A stretch of 11,309 nt of DNA, from positions 1-11,309 of the forward strand of contig JAZRPZ010000076.1 of the NCBI GenBank assembly GCA_045649485.1. Direction: 5' to 3'. The position numbers were made by a program, and so were the translations under genes. The stretch comes from RUG11247 sp045649485 (GTDB lineage: Bacteria > Bacillota > Clostridia > Christensenellales > Aristaeellaceae). The notes under the pieces are model-generated. The model ran no database searches and was not told the DNA's origin. It saw only the letters and a program-made list of their open reading frames with translations. This document shows positions 1 to 6,022 of the stretch, one piece after another; positions within the stretch are counted from its first letter, which is position 1, and the number at the start of each line of letters is the position of its first letter.

Positions 1-2
1 TG

Positions 3-767
3 GGTACCGTTGGCTATCAGATCGGCGCACTGCTGACCGGCATAATCTGTGTTGGCAGTCTCAGACATCTGTATACATGGCAGGGTGTTGCACTTATTGC
101 CTCCGGTTTCGTTGCGCTTGCGCTGCCTAACGTAGGCGGTCATCAGTATGGCGGAGAGAAGATATCTCCCTTGGGGGTACTCAAGGATAAGCGTATCCGC
201 AGCCTGCTCATTATGATTCTGGTGGCAGCTTCCACTACGATGTTCTATCAGTCATTCTTCGGCGCATTTATGGAGAAGATGAATATCTCCAACCGCGTGG
301 CTTCCGCGATCACACTGGTTTCCGTGCTGCTGGAGATACCGCTTTTGTTCTTCTCCGGCAAGATAATGAAGCTGCGCAGCGTGTGGCAGTGGATGATGAT
401 CGGTCTTGTGATAACGGGTATCCGCTGGATAGGTTTCTGGGTATCTGCAAAGATTGGCAGCTGGCCGCTGCTGGTATTTTTCCAGATTCCGGCAGTGCTG
501 GTGCTTGCCACATTCGAATTCTTCCCCTCACTGTACATCGGTGATATAATCGCTCCCGAGCTTTCAAGTTCTGCGCAGATAATGATCAATCTGGTTATGT
601 TCGGTATTGCCCGATTCATCGGCGGTCTGCTGGGAGGATTCATCAGCCAGAAGATAGGCATGGAGCTTATGTTCATGATAAACGGCATAATGCTGCTGGG
701 TGCTTCGGTTATATTCTTCCCGCTGTGCAGGAAAAGGCACAGAGAGGATATCGAGGCGGCGAAATAA
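3..767 (+). CDS. MFS-family transporter, C-terminal part (5' end outside window)
   Basis: The reading frame is open from base 3 to the TAA at 765-767, so about 254 residues of a longer protein are visible and the start lies upstream of the window. The visible part is very hydrophobic and reads as roughly eight membrane-spanning helices separated by short, basic or polar loops. This fits the second half and more of a 12-helix major facilitator. The first two helices come before the central loop (around residues 45-60, rich in G, K and D). The second half contains glycine-rich helices such as ARFIGGLLGGFI, and the protein ends in a basic tail (CRKRHREDIEAAK). The pattern suggests the MFS_1-like/LacY-NupG group of proton-coupled sugar or nucleoside carriers, but no substrate motif is visible. 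The in-frame TTG at 171 is internal and is not a start. Fold is fairly sure; substrate is unknown. Confidence 0.8.
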   Translation, partial: GTVGYQIGALLTGIICVGSLRHLYTWQGVALIASGFVALALPNVGGHQYGGEKISPLGVLKDKRIRSLLIMILVAASTTMFYQSFFGAFMEKMNISNRVASAITLVSVLLEIPLLFFSGKIMKLRSVWQWMMIGLVITGIRWIGFWVSAKIGSWPLLVFFQIPAVLVLATFEFFPSLYIGDIIAPELSSSAQIMINLVMFGIARFIGGLLGGFISQKIGMELMFMINGIMLLGASVIFFPLCRKRHREDIEAAK

Positions 768-783
768 AAGTACATATATGGAT

Positions 784-817
784 AATCGGCACGGCATAAC
801 ACACAGCCGTGCCGATT
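784..817 (+). terminator. Hairpin after the MFS gene, probable terminator
   Basis: A perfect 12-bp inverted repeat (AATCGGCACGGC, 784-795, with its complement at 806-817) encloses a 10-nt loop and starts 16 nt after the transporter stop. The following bases are T-rich but broken by G (TTGTTGTATG region), so the U-tract is imperfect. It is likely the transporter terminator. It sits directly before the -35 region of the next gene. Confidence 0.6.
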
Positions 818-818
818 G

Positions 819-847
819 TTGTATGTGTAAGGAATGGATGATATAAT
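819..847 (+). promoter_or_regulatory. Sigma-A-type promoter of the P-loop gene
   Basis: TTGTAT at 819-824 and a perfect TATAAT at 842-847 are separated by 17 bp. The -10 lies about 43 nt before the ATG at 890. Together with the hairpin just upstream, this makes the downstream gene an independent transcription unit. Confidence 0.6.
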
Positions 848-889
848 AAAAGGTGCAATGATAAGCTTTAAACAGAAGGTGAAACAAAA

Positions 890-1405
890 ATGATAATTCT
901 GATTGCGGGGGCTTCTCATACAGGCAAAACGGCTCTGGCGCAGAAGCTGCTTGAAAAATATAAATATCCGTATTTGTCGATAGACCATTTGAAAATGGGA
1001 TTGATACGCAGCGGAAATACCGAACTGACTCCTATGAGCAGTGATGAGAAACTTACCGCATATTTATGGCCTATTGTCCGCGAAATGATAAAAACTGCTG
1101 TTGAGAACAGACAAAATCTGGTGGTTGAAGGCTGCTATATTCCGTTTGACTGGCAAAAAGACTTTGAAAGGGAATACCTTGAGAATATAAGGTACTGCTG
1201 CCTTGTAATGAGTGAGGGATATATAAGAAGCCATTTCGCTGATATAAAGAAATATGCAAGCACCATTGAGAACCGATTGGATGATGAAGGGTGTACCATT
1301 GAAAGCGTATTGGCAGATAATGCAAAAGTATTGCAACTCGTCAAAAGACATAATGTGAATTATATACTCATTGAAGACAAATACGAAATAAATCTTGAAC
1401 TCTAA
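890..1405 (+). CDS. Small P-loop NTPase, kinase-like (AAA/zeta-toxin/adenylate-kinase-like fold), substrate unknown
   Basis: A 171-residue protein that begins with a beta strand leading into a clear Walker A motif, GASHTGKT (residues 7-14). Such an N-terminal P-loop with SIDHLKMGL (residues 35-43) and a strand ending in VVEGCYI (about residues 84-90) is the layout of small nucleotide, shikimate or zeta-type kinases, in which an acidic residue of the second strand binds the phosphate acceptor. I do not recognise a specific substrate family. There is no signal peptide or membrane segment, so it should be cytoplasmic. The start at 890 is supported by AGAAGGTG at 874-881. The gene is monocistronic, with its own promoter and terminator, and is visibly richer in A/T than its neighbours (many ATA, AAA and TAT codons), which may mean recent acquisition. 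Alternatives are a phosphotransferase acting on an antibiotic or small metabolite, or a chaperone-type ATPase. Confidence 0.75.
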   Translation: MIILIAGASHTGKTALAQKLLEKYKYPYLSIDHLKMGLIRSGNTELTPMSSDEKLTAYLWPIVREMIKTAVENRQNLVVEGCYIPFDWQKDFEREYLENIRYCCLVMSEGYIRSHFADIKKYASTIENRLDDEGCTIESVLADNAKVLQLVKRHNVNYILIEDKYEINLEL

Positions 1406-1442
1406 AAAAACTAATTTGCCGAATCAGATAATGCGTATTGAA

Positions 1443-1494
1443 AAAAACAACACCTCCTCTCTGTAGCATAATACACAGAGGAGGTGTTGTTTTT
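1443..1494. terminator. Strong bidirectional terminator between converging genes
   Basis: Arms of 22 nt (1443-1464 and 1473-1494) pair with a single mismatch around an 8-nt loop. The core is ACACCTCCTCT with AGAGGAGGTGT. The outer ends are A5 on the left and T5 on the right, so each strand gets a U-tract after a stable stem. It lies 37 nt after the P-loop gene stop and 12 nt after the yhaM stop, and so ends transcription from both sides. Confidence 0.9.
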
Positions 1495-1506
1495 GACGGT
1501 TTTATA

Positions 1507-2451
1507 TTAATCGTCAAGACGCCTGTAAAGCCTGCGGTCGAGGGACCATACGCGCTCGGTGAAGCTGCCGGGCTGTACATTTGCAAGTTCTCTGTTCATT
1601 TCAAACATGCGGGCATCCAGCAGGTCCAGTACATGCAGTACTTCGGCTTCCGGGAACATGGGCGGCTTGGGGCTGCCGTATTCGGGCAGATCGTGATGGG
1701 AGAGTATCATATGCTCAAGCAGCATAAGCAGTTCATCGCGTATTGCAAGTTCCTTGCCGAGTCTGTGGAGCTCTGCAACGCCCATTACCAGATGACCGAT
1801 GAGGTTGCCCTCGCGGGTGTAATCGGTGGCCATGCCAAGTTCGTCTGCGTTTATCTCCTTCAGCTTGCACAGGTCGTGGAGTATTACGCCGGCGCTGAGC
1901 AGGTCGATATCCAGTTTGGGATAGATGCCGCAGATTGCTTCCGCTGCCTTCAGCATGGTGGTGGTGTGGTGCAGAAGACCGCTGCGTTCGGCGTGATGCA
2001 GCTTGGTTGCGGCGGGATAATAGGAAAGCTGTTCTCCGCATTCGGCGAGCCTTGCACGGATAAGTACGCGCAGCTGATTATCCTTCATGGCGTCGATGCG
2101 ATCGCTTATCTCGTCCAGCATCTGCTTGGGCGGATAGGGCGCCACGGGAGTCAGCACGCTCATGTCGATATCATCGGCTTCGGTTATCTCGCGCATTTTG
2201 TCGATGCGCAGCTGTGCGCGGTTATTGTATTCCTGCATCATGCCGCGAATACGGATAACGCTGGCGGTTGCAGGCGGGGGAGTGAGACTGTCCCAGAATT
2301 TGGCATTCACATCGCCCGATATATCGCACAGGGTAAGATCGAGATATTTGCTGCCGTTCTGAGAAGTACGCTGGGTGGCATTTCGCACGAGCAGATAACC
2401 GTCGAACATCTGGCCCTTTATCATCAGCGCCAGCTGTGGCTGAGGTTTCAT
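1507..2451 (-). CDS. yhaM: 3'-5' exoribonuclease YhaM family (OB fold plus HD domain)
   Basis: 314 residues, the same length as I recall for Bacillus subtilis YhaM. The first 95 or so residues form an OB-type nucleic-acid-binding fold (for example YLDLTLCDISGDVNAKFWD at about 36-54). The C-terminal two thirds is a metal-dependent HD phosphohydrolase domain. Visible metal ligands are the H161/H162 pair in GLLHHTTTM, the H192-D193 doublet in ILHDLCKLKE, H246 in LEHMILSHHD with H252/H253, and D277/D279 near the end of the domain. Family knowledge: YhaM trims single-stranded RNA 3' ends, and can act on DNA, in Mn-dependent fashion in the cytoplasm. The start is fixed by a perfect AAGGAGG at 2459-2465, 7 nt before the ATG. 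It follows serS on the same strand with a 76-nt gap that contains a hairpin but no convincing promoter, so part of its expression may come from serS read-through. Confidence 0.92.
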   Translation of the reverse strand: MKPQPQLALMIKGQMFDGYLLVRNATQRTSQNGSKYLDLTLCDISGDVNAKFWDSLTPPPATASVIRIRGMMQEYNNRAQLRIDKMREITEADDIDMSVLTPVAPYPPKQMLDEISDRIDAMKDNQLRVLIRARLAECGEQLSYYPAATKLHHAERSGLLHHTTTMLKAAEAICGIYPKLDIDLLSAGVILHDLCKLKEINADELGMATDYTREGNLIGHLVMGVAELHRLGKELAIRDELLMLLEHMILSHHDLPEYGSPKPPMFPEAEVLHVLDLLDARMFEMNRELANVQPGSFTERVWSLDRRLYRRLDD

Positions 2452-2477
2452 AGTTTTTCCTCCTTGGGATGGTCAAA

Positions 2478-2503
2478 GCGCCCGGATAATAACATCCGGG
2501 CGC
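2478..2503 (-). terminator. GC-rich hairpin between serS and yhaM
   Basis: A perfect 10-bp stem (GCGCCCGGAT, 2478-2487, with its complement at 2494-2503) and a 6-nt loop lie 24 nt after the serS stop. On the minus strand it is followed by only TTTGACC, a poor U-tract. It may be a leaky terminator or an mRNA-stabilising 3' hairpin that lets some transcription continue into yhaM. Confidence 0.55.
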
Positions 2504-2527
2504 GATAATTTCCGATTTTTTGAGTTA

Positions 2528-3805
2528 TCAGCGGATGGGCTCGATGCGCTCCTTGCCGCCCATGAAGGGACGCAGCACTTCGGGAACGATGATGCTGCCG
2601 TCAGCCTGCTGATACTGCTCGACGATGGCGGGCATCAGACGGCTGGTGGCCAGACCGGAACCGTTCAGAGTGTGTACGTATTCGATCTTCTTGGAATCGG
2701 TACGGCGGAAGCGGATGTTGCCGCGGCGTGCCTGATAGTCGTTTGCGTTGGAAACGGAGGAGCACTCCTTGTACTCGTTCATGGAGGGGATCCACAGCTC
2801 GATATCGTATGTGGTGGCCATGGAAGCGGAGCAGTCGCCGGCAGCCAGCTTGGACAGCTGATAGTGCAGGCCCAGCTTCTCTACCAGACGGCAGGCCTTC
2901 TCGATGAGCTCCTGCAGCATGGCGGTGGAATCCTCGGGACGGGTGTAGCCGAACATCTCGACCTTGTTGAACTGATGGCCGCGGATCATGCCGCGCTCGG
3001 ATGCACGGTAGGTGCCGGCCTCACGACGATAGCAGGGAGTGTAGGCGAACAGTTTCTTGGGCAGGTCGGCCTCGTTCAGGATCTCGCCGCGATACAGGTT
3101 GATCAGAGCGGTCTCTGCGGTGGGCAGCATGAACTGGAACTTGTCCTCAGTCAGGCGATATACGTCTTCCTCGAACTTGGGGAACTGACCGGCGGTCAGA
3201 CCGCACTCGTAGGTCAGCATGTGGGGGGGCAGAGTGAAGGTGTAGCCGTCTGCGATGTGCTCGGAGATGAAGAAGTTCAGCAGAGCCCACTCAAGCTGTG
3301 CGCCTGCGCCGGTGTACAGCCAGAAGCCGTTGCCGCCCATCTTAACGCCGCGCTCGTAGTCGATAAGACCCAGGCTGGTGCACAGGTCAACGTGGTTCTT
3401 TACGGGGAAATCGAACTCGGGCTTTTCGCCGAATACCTTGATTACCTTGTTGTTTTCCTTGCCGCCGGCGATAACGTCTTCAGCGGGCAGGTTGGGCAGA
3501 GCCTGAACGAACTTGGTGATCTTTTCTTCCAGAGCAGTCTGCTCTTCGTCCATTTCCTTTACGCGGTCGGCCATCTGCTTCAGCTCTTCCAGCAGACCGG
3601 AAGCATCCAGACCCTGCTTCTTCAGCATGGGGATTTCCTTGTTCTTCTTGTTGCGCTCGGCCTTCAGGGTCTCGTTTTCAACGAGCAGCTCGCGGCGGCG
3701 TGCATCCCATGCCAGGAAATCGGTGAGGTCTACTTCGTATTCACGCTTTGCCAGCGCTTCCTTGACGAATTCGGGGTTGTTTCTGATGAGATTGATATCA
3801 AGCAT
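2528..3805 (-). CDS. serS: Seryl-tRNA synthetase
   Basis: With the ATG at 3803-3805 the product is 425 residues, the normal size for a bacterial SerRS. It charges tRNA-Ser (and tRNA-Sec where present) with serine in the cytoplasm. The N-terminus MLDINLIRNNPEFVKEALAK is typical and leads into the tRNA-binding antiparallel coiled coil (about residues 30-100, rich in K, E and L). The class II catalytic core follows, with LPTAETALINLY (228-239), motif 2 including YRREAGTYRASERGMIRGHQF (positions 259-279) and motif 3 NGSGLATSRLMPAIVEQYQ (381-399), ending at IIVPEVLRPFMGG. The start is fixed by AGGAGG at 3813-3818. The longer in-frame reading up to 4009 runs through the T-box leader and its terminator and is not coding. 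Expression is controlled by the T-box upstream. Confidence 0.97.
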   Translation of the reverse strand: MLDINLIRNNPEFVKEALAKREYEVDLTDFLAWDARRRELLVENETLKAERNKKNKEIPMLKKQGLDASGLLEELKQMADRVKEMDEEQTALEEKITKFVQALPNLPAEDVIAGGKENNKVIKVFGEKPEFDFPVKNHVDLCTSLGLIDYERGVKMGGNGFWLYTGAGAQLEWALLNFFISEHIADGYTFTLPPHMLTYECGLTAGQFPKFEEDVYRLTEDKFQFMLPTAETALINLYRGEILNEADLPKKLFAYTPCYRREAGTYRASERGMIRGHQFNKVEMFGYTRPEDSTAMLQELIEKACRLVEKLGLHYQLSKLAAGDCSASMATTYDIELWIPSMNEYKECSSVSNANDYQARRGNIRFRRTDSKKIEYVHTLNGSGLATSRLMPAIVEQYQQADGSIIVPEVLRPFMGGKERIEPIR

Positions 3806-3812
3806 TGTACTG

Positions 3813-3818
3813 CCTCCT
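3813..3818 (-). promoter_or_regulatory. serS ribosome binding site (decides the start)
   Basis: AGGAGG on the minus strand, 7 nt before the ATG at 3803-3805. It directly abuts the U7 tract of the T-box terminator (3819-3825), so no coding sequence can lie upstream. This rules out the 68-codon longer reading. Confidence 0.9.
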
Positions 3819-3851
3819 AAAAAAATACGCCCCTGCCATACTGCAGGGACG
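3819..3851 (-). terminator. Regulated intrinsic terminator of the serS T-box
   Basis: On the minus strand CGTCCCTGC (3843-3851) pairs with GCAGGGGCG (3828-3836), with one G-U pair and a 6-nt loop. TA and a run of seven T (3819-3825) follow. It competes with the antiterminator formed by the T-box sequence at 3862-3874. Confidence 0.92.
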
Positions 3852-4036
3852 ACTGATTGGTCGTGGTACCACCCATATTCGAGCATAAAGCTCCTTATGT
3901 GCGCTGTATCGGGCGCGCCCGCGCCGCTCATCGCGGCCCGCTCGGGAATGGAAACCCGGATTGCCTCATCCGCTTTCACCGGCCGCGGACTCTCTTTATC
4001 GGCGCACACAGGATATTTTCCGTCTTTGCGTTTATA
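3819..4036 (-). promoter_or_regulatory. T-box riboswitch (serine) in the serS leader
   Basis: The minus-strand leader has all parts of a T-box. Its base stem is TGTGCGC near 4010 pairing with GCGCACA near 3900. An AGAGAG element follows, then a TCCGC...GCGGA hairpin carrying GGTGAAA. A short stem III is formed by GAGC and GCTC around TTTAT. The signature GGGTGGTACCACG lies at 3862-3874, and the leader ends in an intrinsic terminator. The likely specifier is UCC (serine) at 3950-3952, in the context TTTCCATTCCCGAG. Established mechanism: uncharged tRNA-Ser pairs with the specifier and, through its NCCA end, with the T-box bulge, which stabilises the antiterminator so that serS is transcribed under serine starvation. 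The 5' limit is estimated from the promoter; the specifier position is my hand alignment. Confidence 0.93.
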
Positions 4037-4043
4037 TTATGAT

Positions 4044-4071
4044 ATTATACCAAGTTGACCAAAATATTCAA
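4044..4071 (-). promoter_or_regulatory. serS/T-box promoter
   Basis: On the minus strand a -35 TTGAAT (4066-4071) and a perfect -10 TATAAT (4044-4049) are 16 bp apart. This places the transcript start around 4035-4038, just ahead of the T-box stem I. Confidence 0.7.
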
Positions 4072-4099
4072 CCCCGGAGCGCATTTTTTAACAATATAC

Positions 4100-4108
4100 T
4101 GATATAAT
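4100..4108 (+). promoter_or_regulatory. ispE promoter, extended -10
   Basis: TGATATAAT at 4100-4108 contains a perfect TATAAT preceded by the TGn extended -10 element. No good -35 is present at 16-18 bp. It is divergent from the serS promoter; the two -10 boxes are about 50 bp apart. The RBS GGAGG at 4125-4129 follows, so the 5' UTR would be only about 25 nt. Confidence 0.55.
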
Positions 4109-4137
4109 CGAGCCAGCAAATAGCGGAGGTATGCACC

Positions 4138-4983
4138 ATGATCATTAGAGCAAAGGCAAATGCAAAGATCAACTGGTCGCTTGATATACTTAATACCCGT
4201 GAAGATGGTTATCATGAGATGGATATGCTGATGCAGCGTATCGAACTGTGCGATGATCTCATATTCACCAGCGCCCGTTTTCTGGCACTTAATATAAACG
4301 GTAAGCCGGTTTCTCCTGCGGGAAAGAATCTTGTGCTCAAGGCGGCAAATGCGCTGTGTGATTATACAGGCGAGAGATTCGGCGCACGCATAGATATGAC
4401 CAAGCGTATTCCTGTGCGCGCCGGTCTTGGCGGCGGCAGCGCGGACTGTGCTGTGGCGCTTATGGCACTCAACCGCTTGTGGAATATCAATCTTCCTGCA
4501 GATAAACTTATGGAGATAGCCGCAACGCTGGGTGCTGATGTACCGTTCTGCATGGAAGGCAGATTCTGCCGTGTGCAGGGTATCGGCGACAGAATGACCC
4601 ATCTGAAAGGTGCGCCTGTGATCCCGCTCGTACTGATAATGCCTTCCGAGGGACTTTCCACAGCGGGTGTATTCGGAGAATACGACAGCATGGATCTTGC
4701 TCCTTTGGGCGTGGATATTCCGGCACTTTCCGAAGCGCTGAAGCGTAAGGATTACGAGGAATGCAAGGCGCTTGCAGGCAATTCCCTTGAAACTCCCGCA
4801 ATAAAGCTGCTGCCCGAAGTACAGACCCATATAGACAACCTTTATGCAAACGGCGCACGCTATGCACACATGACCGGTTCCGGTTCCTGCGTATACGGTG
4901 CTTTCGACACCGATGAGGAAGCACTGCAGGCTATTGAAAGGATGGGCGTGGGCATGTTTACCCGTACGCTGGGTGACGCATGA
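4138..4983 (+). CDS. ispE: 4-diphosphocytidyl-2-C-methyl-D-erythritol kinase (IspE)
   Basis: 281 residues, the usual length for IspE. The enzyme phosphorylates the 2-hydroxyl of CDP-methylerythritol with ATP, the fourth step of the MEP route to isoprenoid precursors, in the cytoplasm. It is a GHMP kinase. The N-terminal AKANAKINWSLDI contains the conserved lysine K10, followed by REDGYHEMDMLMQRIEL (21-37). The phosphate-binding glycine loop is PVRAGLGGGSADCA (92-105). The catalytic aspartate is D134 in LGADVPFCMEG. The C-terminal GHMP motif is MTGSGSCVYGAFD. The start at 4138 has GGAGG 8 nt upstream. The stop TGA overlaps the ATG of the next gene (ATGA), so the two are probably translationally coupled. 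It is divergent from serS. Confidence 0.95.
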   Translation: MIIRAKANAKINWSLDILNTREDGYHEMDMLMQRIELCDDLIFTSARFLALNINGKPVSPAGKNLVLKAANALCDYTGERFGARIDMTKRIPVRAGLGGGSADCAVALMALNRLWNINLPADKLMEIAATLGADVPFCMEGRFCRVQGIGDRMTHLKGAPVIPLVLIMPSEGLSTAGVFGEYDSMDLAPLGVDIPALSEALKRKDYEECKALAGNSLETPAIKLLPEVQTHIDNLYANGARYAHMTGSGSCVYGAFDTDEEALQAIERMGVGMFTRTLGDA

Positions 4984-5981
4984 TGAATGCAAAGATAAAG
5001 GCTATCGCCGAAAAATACGGAGTCAACGGCAATTTCTGTGCAACTGTAGCCGGCAGGGAGCTTTTCAGCGTAGACAGCGGTTATTGCGATATAGAAGCGC
5101 AGCTGCCGTATTCCGGTGATACGCTTACGTATGTTGCATCCGTCACAAAGCAGTTTACCGCGGTGTGCATAATGATGCTGCAGGAAAAGGGTCTTATCGA
5201 TATAGACGATACGCTTGATAAATATGTGCCGGAATATTATCTGGCGAACAGGGTCACGCTGAGGCAGCTTCTCAATATGACAAGCGGCATCCCCAATCAG
5301 CTTTCGGTTATAGGCGAAAGGCTCAGGAAGCGCCGCGGTGAATTTGACATGGGTGACGCCGATTTTGAACGCATGGTGTCCCGTGCCATGGCGCCCGAAA
5401 AATGCACGCTCAAAGATTTCCTTGAGATAGTAAATGCCGAGCCCATGATCTTTGAGCCCGGCGAAAAGTTCGATTATTCGGATACCAATTACACGCTGCT
5501 TGGCGAAACGGTGAGCAGGATTTCGGGCATCAGCTATGCTGAATTCATGAAGCAGAATATTTTTGCTCCTCTCGGCATGGATACTACTGTAGTGGGTGCG
5601 GCATATTCCGATGGTCCCAGCTACAGCGTATATGACGGAAAGCTCTGCAACATGGGTCGGGCATATTTCACCACCGGCGAAGGCTCGATATGCACCACCG
5701 CGAGGCAGCTGTGCAAATGGCTTAACGCTGTGCTTGAAGGCAGATTCATATCCAAAGAAAGCTGGAATCAGTGCTTCACTATGGTGAACGGCTACGGATT
5801 CGGCTGGCACAAGAGTGGAAGCTGGTATAACCACGGCGGCGGAGACCTCGGTTATTCCTCGCTCGTAGCGATTCATCCCGAAAAGAAGGTCACGTTCGCA
5901 GGCGCGATGAATATGAACTGCGCAGGCTTCTATGATGAAGTACTTTCCGCCATAAAGCAGGAACTGAATATAGACGATTAA
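4980..5981 (+). CDS. Serine hydrolase of the beta-lactamase/PBP-like (class C, EstB-like) family
   Basis: 333 residues with the three active-site elements of the family. The S-x-x-K motif is SVTK (54-57), with serine 54 as nucleophile and lysine 57 as base. The tyrosine motif is YSDTNY (166-171), and the third motif HGG (285-287) takes the place of KTG. Known members include class C beta-lactamases, D-amino-acid peptidases and esterases; substrate cannot be told from sequence. There is no signal peptide or lipobox at the N-terminus (MMNAKIKAIAEKYG), so it looks cytoplasmic, which argues against a resistance beta-lactamase. The middle Y-x-N element reads Y-S-D here. The ATG at 4980 overlaps the ispE stop by 4 nt and has no good Shine-Dalgarno, so translation probably depends on ispE. 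A second ATG at 4983 is in frame and equally possible. Confidence 0.88.
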   Translation: MMNAKIKAIAEKYGVNGNFCATVAGRELFSVDSGYCDIEAQLPYSGDTLTYVASVTKQFTAVCIMMLQEKGLIDIDDTLDKYVPEYYLANRVTLRQLLNMTSGIPNQLSVIGERLRKRRGEFDMGDADFERMVSRAMAPEKCTLKDFLEIVNAEPMIFEPGEKFDYSDTNYTLLGETVSRISGISYAEFMKQNIFAPLGMDTTVVGAAYSDGPSYSVYDGKLCNMGRAYFTTGEGSICTTARQLCKWLNAVLEGRFISKESWNQCFTMVNGYGFGWHKSGSWYNHGGGDLGYSSLVAIHPEKKVTFAGAMNMNCAGFYDEVLSAIKQELNIDD

Positions 5982-5986
5982 AAAAG

Positions 5987-6022
5987 GCATGCGTCTCTTT
6001 CGCGAGGCGCATGCTTTGTTTT
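5987..6022. terminator. Bidirectional terminator between the serine hydrolase and the GH32-like gene
   Basis: An 11-bp stem (GCATGCGTCTC, 5987-5997, with GAGGCGCATGC at 6004-6014, one G-T pair) and a 6-nt loop are preceded by an A-tract and followed by TTTGTTTT (6015-6022). It sits 6 nt after the serine hydrolase stop and overlaps the stop codon of the converging gene, serving both. Confidence 0.88.

Noticed and set aside
1438..2508. Long plus-strand open frame (356 codons) opposite yhaM
   Set aside because: It starts inside the terminator, lacks a ribosome binding site, and reads as compositionally odd protein. The opposite strand encodes a complete YhaM with all metal ligands.
2672..3820. 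Long plus-strand open frame (382 codons) opposite serS
   Set aside because: It is an antisense shadow caused by biased third-position GC in serS; no motif or RBS is seen.
3806..4009. N-terminal extension of serS giving 493 residues
   Set aside because: The region is the T-box leader with its terminator. The 425-residue product has the proper SerRS N-terminus and an AGGAGG site.
4045..5990. Two long minus-strand open frames opposite ispE and the serine hydrolase
   Set aside because: They are rich in H, C, Y and R with no recognisable domain, while the plus strand carries two complete enzyme families.
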